In this document: positions 61,655 to 64,000 of the stretch, piece after piece
How the letters are laid out: every line of letters begins with the position of its first letter
Numbering within the stretch: the stretch's first letter is position 1
Assembly (NCBI RefSeq): GCF_002959915.1
Contig: NZ_PPDE01000003.1
Coordinates: 62,001-126,000 of the forward strand
Source: Veillonella atypica KON
GTDB lineage: Bacteria; Bacillota; Negativicutes; Veillonellales; Veillonellaceae
Length of the DNA: 64,000 nt
Direction: 5' to 3'
Position numbers and translations under genes: made by a program
Notes under the pieces: generated by a model
Database searches by the model: none
Seen by the model: the letters and a program-made list of their open reading frames with translations, nothing else
Told to the model about the DNA's origin: nothing

Positions 61655-63691
61655 ATGAAAGAATATAAAAGTGTATGTCCCTATGATTGTCCTGATGCTT
61701 GTGGACTTATACTTACAGTAGATGACAATAAAGTGACAAAGGTTCGCGGTAATAAAGAGCACGCTTTCACACGGGGCACATTATGTCCTAAGATGGCTCA
61801 TTATGAGCGTGTTATTCATTCGCCTAAACGTTTAATGACACCATTACGCCGAATTGGTAAAAAAGGTATTGGTCCAGATCAATTTACACCCATTTCAAGG
61901 GATGAGGCCTTAGAGCGAATTGTAGAAAATTTTAACCATACTATTAATACCTATGGTAGTGAAAGTATTCTTCGTTATTCCTATGCGGGGACCATGGGGG
62001 CTGTAAATAGTCCTGCAGCGGATTATTTCTTCCGTTGTATTGGCGCTACTAGTCAAGACAGAGGGATTTGTTCTCCTGCGAAACAAGCAGCATTTAAGTC
62101 TGTTTATGGAGACACAGTAGCTATCAAACCACAAGAAGCACAACATAGTGATTTGATTATATTATGGAGCCTTAATGCGACGGCTACAGATGTACATATA
62201 TTACACGATGTGAATGTAGCAAAACGAAACGGCGCTTTTGTATGGATTATAGATACCCATAAAACATATACTTATGATCAAGGCACACATCATGTGTATG
62301 TAAAACCCGGTTCTGATGGTGCATTAGCACTTGGTATGATGCATATCATACATCGGGATGGTCTTGAGGATACTACATTTATTCAAGCATATGTGCAAGG
62401 TTATGATGAGCTAGTACGAGATGTATTGCCTACATTTACTCCAGAATATGTTTCCTCTATATGTGGTGTACCGGTTGAAATCATAGAAGAACTAGCTCAT
62501 GCCTATGCAAAAGCAAAGGCTCCATTTATCCGTCTCGGTAGTGGTGTATCCCGCTATGGTAATGGAGCAATGAGTTGCCGGTGTATCAATGCACTTCCGG
62601 CTGTAGTAGGTGCATGGCAACATTTAGGTGGCGGCTTATTATCTAGTTCTAGTAGTAGCCAATATTTTAATAAATCATTCATGCAACAACCTAATACACC
62701 AACGCCATCTAAACGGATGATGCCGATGATATTATTAGGGGATTTGTTGACAAATCCAAAAGCGCTTCTAGAGCATGGATTAGAGGATACTAGTGGCGGG
62801 GTGCCCGTTCATAGTCTATATATCTTTTCATCAAATCCAGCTATAACGGCACCAAATCAAAATCTCGTTAGACAAGGTCTTATGAGAGATGATTTATTTA
62901 CTGTTGTGCATGAACGCTTCTTTACAGATACATGTGCATATGCAGATATTATCTTACCAGCCACGAGCTCTGCTGAATCCGATGATATTTTTAACTCTTA
63001 CGGACACTATACAATTGCGGCCAGTTACCAAGCTATTCCTCCGGTTGGTGAATCGAAATCTAATTGGCAAGTTATTTCTGAACTTGCTCAGCGTATGGGT
63101 TTAGATGATCCTTTCTTTACCATGACAGAACGAGAACTAATTGAGCATATGGTTCGCAATTCGTCTAAACTTTCACAAGACGAACAAGATGCCATTTTAC
63201 GTGGCGACTTGGTTGAAGTAGCATTGCCAGACAATTATAAGATGGATTTTAAAACGCCGTCAGGCAAAATCGAAATCTTAAATCATCGAGAATCCATTCC
63301 GTTGATTACCTATACAGAACCTTATGGTGATGATGAACCATTCTGGTTGATTATCGGTAATGATATACGTATATTAGATTCTAGTTTTTGTGAACTAGAA
63401 TTTGATGATTCTGAATTGATGAAGCTACGAATGCATCCAGATGATGCTGCATTATATAACATTAATAATGGTGATGCTGTGGAAATTTATAATAATCGAG
63501 GGGCTGTTCGTATTAAAGTATATCTAGATGATACGGTACAACGAGGTACACTTGTGACCCTTGGTGTATGGTGGCAATCTCAGTCCAGTGACGCTAAGGT
63601 AGGAATCAATGTTGTAACTGCATCTAGACCGACTGATGAAGCATGGGGGAGTACATTCTATGACGTACAAGTTAATATTCGTAAGGTGTAA
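61655..63691 (+). CDS. Molybdopterin-dependent oxidoreductase, DMSO reductase family
   Basis: 678 residues. N-terminal 4Fe-4S motif CPYDCPDACG...GTLCPK (C-x3-C-x3-C then Cys near residue 43), followed by the molybdopterin domains: PISRDEALERI, LILWSLNATATD, PGSDGALALGMMHII, IRLGSGVSRYGNGAM and the C-terminal dinucleotide-binding domain (MHPDDAALYNINNGDAVEIYNNRG). No signal peptide (no Tat motif), so it is cytoplasmic. The candidate metal ligand in SQDRGICSPAKQAA is Cys. Formate-dehydrogenase-like or BisC-like; substrate unknown. Ribosome site GCGAGGTG before ATG 61655. Confidence 0.87.
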   Translation: MKEYKSVCPYDCPDACGLILTVDDNKVTKVRGNKEHAFTRGTLCPKMAHYERVIHSPKRLMTPLRRIGKKGIGPDQFTPISRDEALERIVENFNHTINTYGSESILRYSYAGTMGAVNSPAADYFFRCIGATSQDRGICSPAKQAAFKSVYGDTVAIKPQEAQHSDLIILWSLNATATDVHILHDVNVAKRNGAFVWIIDTHKTYTYDQGTHHVYVKPGSDGALALGMMHIIHRDGLEDTTFIQAYVQGYDELVRDVLPTFTPEYVSSICGVPVEIIEELAHAYAKAKAPFIRLGSGVSRYGNGAMSCRCINALPAVVGAWQHLGGGLLSSSSSSQYFNKSFMQQPNTPTPSKRMMPMILLGDLLTNPKALLEHGLEDTSGGVPVHSLYIFSSNPAITAPNQNLVRQGLMRDDLFTVVHERFFTDTCAYADIILPATSSAESDDIFNSYGHYTIAASYQAIPPVGESKSNWQVISELAQRMGLDDPFFTMTERELIEHMVRNSSKLSQDEQDAILRGDLVEVALPDNYKMDFKTPSGKIEILNHRESIPLITYTEPYGDDEPFWLIIGNDIRILDSSFCELEFDDSELMKLRMHPDDAALYNINNGDAVEIYNNRGAVRIKVYLDDTVQRGTLVTLGVWWQSQSSDAKVGINVVTASRPTDEAWGSTFYDVQVNIRKV

Positions 63692-63720
63692 TGAAAGTTC
63701 GATATAATTCGATTTTGCTG

Positions 63721-63749
63721 TTGAATCAGATTACCATATCATATATAAT
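63721..63749 (+). promoter_or_regulatory. Promoter of brnQ
   Basis: TTGAAT (63721-63726), 17-base spacer, TATAAT (63744-63749), about 40 bases before the start codon. Confidence 0.75.
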
Positions 63750-63790
63750 GTTATCTAATATGATAGTGTAGTACGAAGGGAGATAACCTT

Positions 63791-64000
63791 ATGGATGGAA
63801 AAGAAAATCTATCACTGCGCGCCTATTTAGCTATAGGCATGATGTTATTCGCCCTATTCTTTGGTGCGGGAAATCTTATTTTCCCGGCCGCATTAGGTCA
63901 ACACGCAGGGTCTAATGTAGGATGGGCATTAGCTGGTTTTGTATTAACTGGCGTAGGATTACCGTTACTTGGCGTTATGGCCATGGGCTATTCCGGATGT
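63791..64000 (+). CDS. brnQ: Branched-chain amino acid carrier BrnQ, 5' end only
   Basis: The first 70 codons are in the window. [40 protein letters not shown] is the typical start of the LIV-II carrier family (Na+/H+-coupled Leu/Ile/Val uptake), with the [10 protein letters not shown] block, followed by a second hydrophobic segment. ATG 63791 follows GAAGGGAG. The rest lies beyond the window. Confidence 0.9.
   Translation, partial: MDGKENLSLRAYLAIGMMLFALFFGAGNLIFPAALGQHAGSNVGWALAGFVLTGVGLPLLGVMAMGYSGC

Overview
The window reads as chromosomal DNA of a Veillonella-like bacterium (Firmicutes, class Negativicutes: diderm, anaerobic, lactate-using). This is inferred from gene content: lactate permease next to an LDH2-family dehydrogenase, an aroE-aroK fusion, the hemE-hemH-hemY-hemQ set, the dnaX-ebfC-recR-bofA cluster, AT-rich intergenic DNA and strong AGGAGG-type ribosome sites. 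No rRNA, tRNA, CRISPR array, prophage or complete insertion sequence was found. I count about 47 protein genes (two cut by the window ends), one degenerate fragment, one leader peptide and one SRP RNA.

Layout. 1-4178: haem synthesis (hemE end, hemH, hemY, then hemQ after a block of 120-bp repeats). HemQ means the coproporphyrin-dependent route. 4536-9119: glutamate synthase large subunit. 9205-9352: SRP RNA, whose promoter lies inside the gltB terminator. 9511-16793: DNA metabolism run (dnaX, ebfC, recR, bofA-like, helicase-exonuclease, RluA-type pseudouridine synthase). The last gene carries a 44-codon insertion packed with phased DnaA boxes. 17012-26107: transporters (CDF, CycA-like, purine permease, MFS), two secreted proteins, a NimA-like protein and an Rrf2 regulator. 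26175-26969: aroD. 26994-27898: toxin-antitoxin pair with a two-domain antitoxin. 28161-35443: aromatic amino-acid operon on the minus strand, read as promoter, leader peptide, attenuator, aroF, aroB, aroA, aroC, pheA, aroE-aroK. 35581-40966: GNAT, DIP1984-like protein, ribonucleotide reductase nrdAB, flavodoxin. 41049-49874: membrane proteins, Fe-alcohol dehydrogenase, dicarboxylate symporter, Nudix, CobT-like enzyme, DUF389 protein. 50010-56467: divergent DXS-like enzyme and a giant 2-hydroxyacyl-CoA dehydratase activase fusion. 56578-64000: Bcr/CflA exporter, lactate permease, malate/lactate dehydrogenase, molybdopterin oxidoreductase and the start of brnQ.

How it fits together. The aro operon plus the separate aroD cover every step from DAHP to chorismate and on to phenylpyruvate. 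The operon appears controlled by translation of a Tyr/Phe-containing leader whose last codons can pair with the terminator stem. The lactate permease and dehydrogenase feed the main energy source of this group. Several genes (sstT-like, bcr-like, dehydratase activase) have an intrinsic-terminator-like hairpin in the leader, suggesting widespread premature-termination control.

The two most unusual signals are the DnaA-box array inside the pseudouridine synthase gene (seven boxes, same strand, spacings 12-21-21-21-21-12) and the aromatic operon leader, where one base in a T5 run separates the readable peptide from a frame holding a Tyr-Trp-Phe-Phe cluster.
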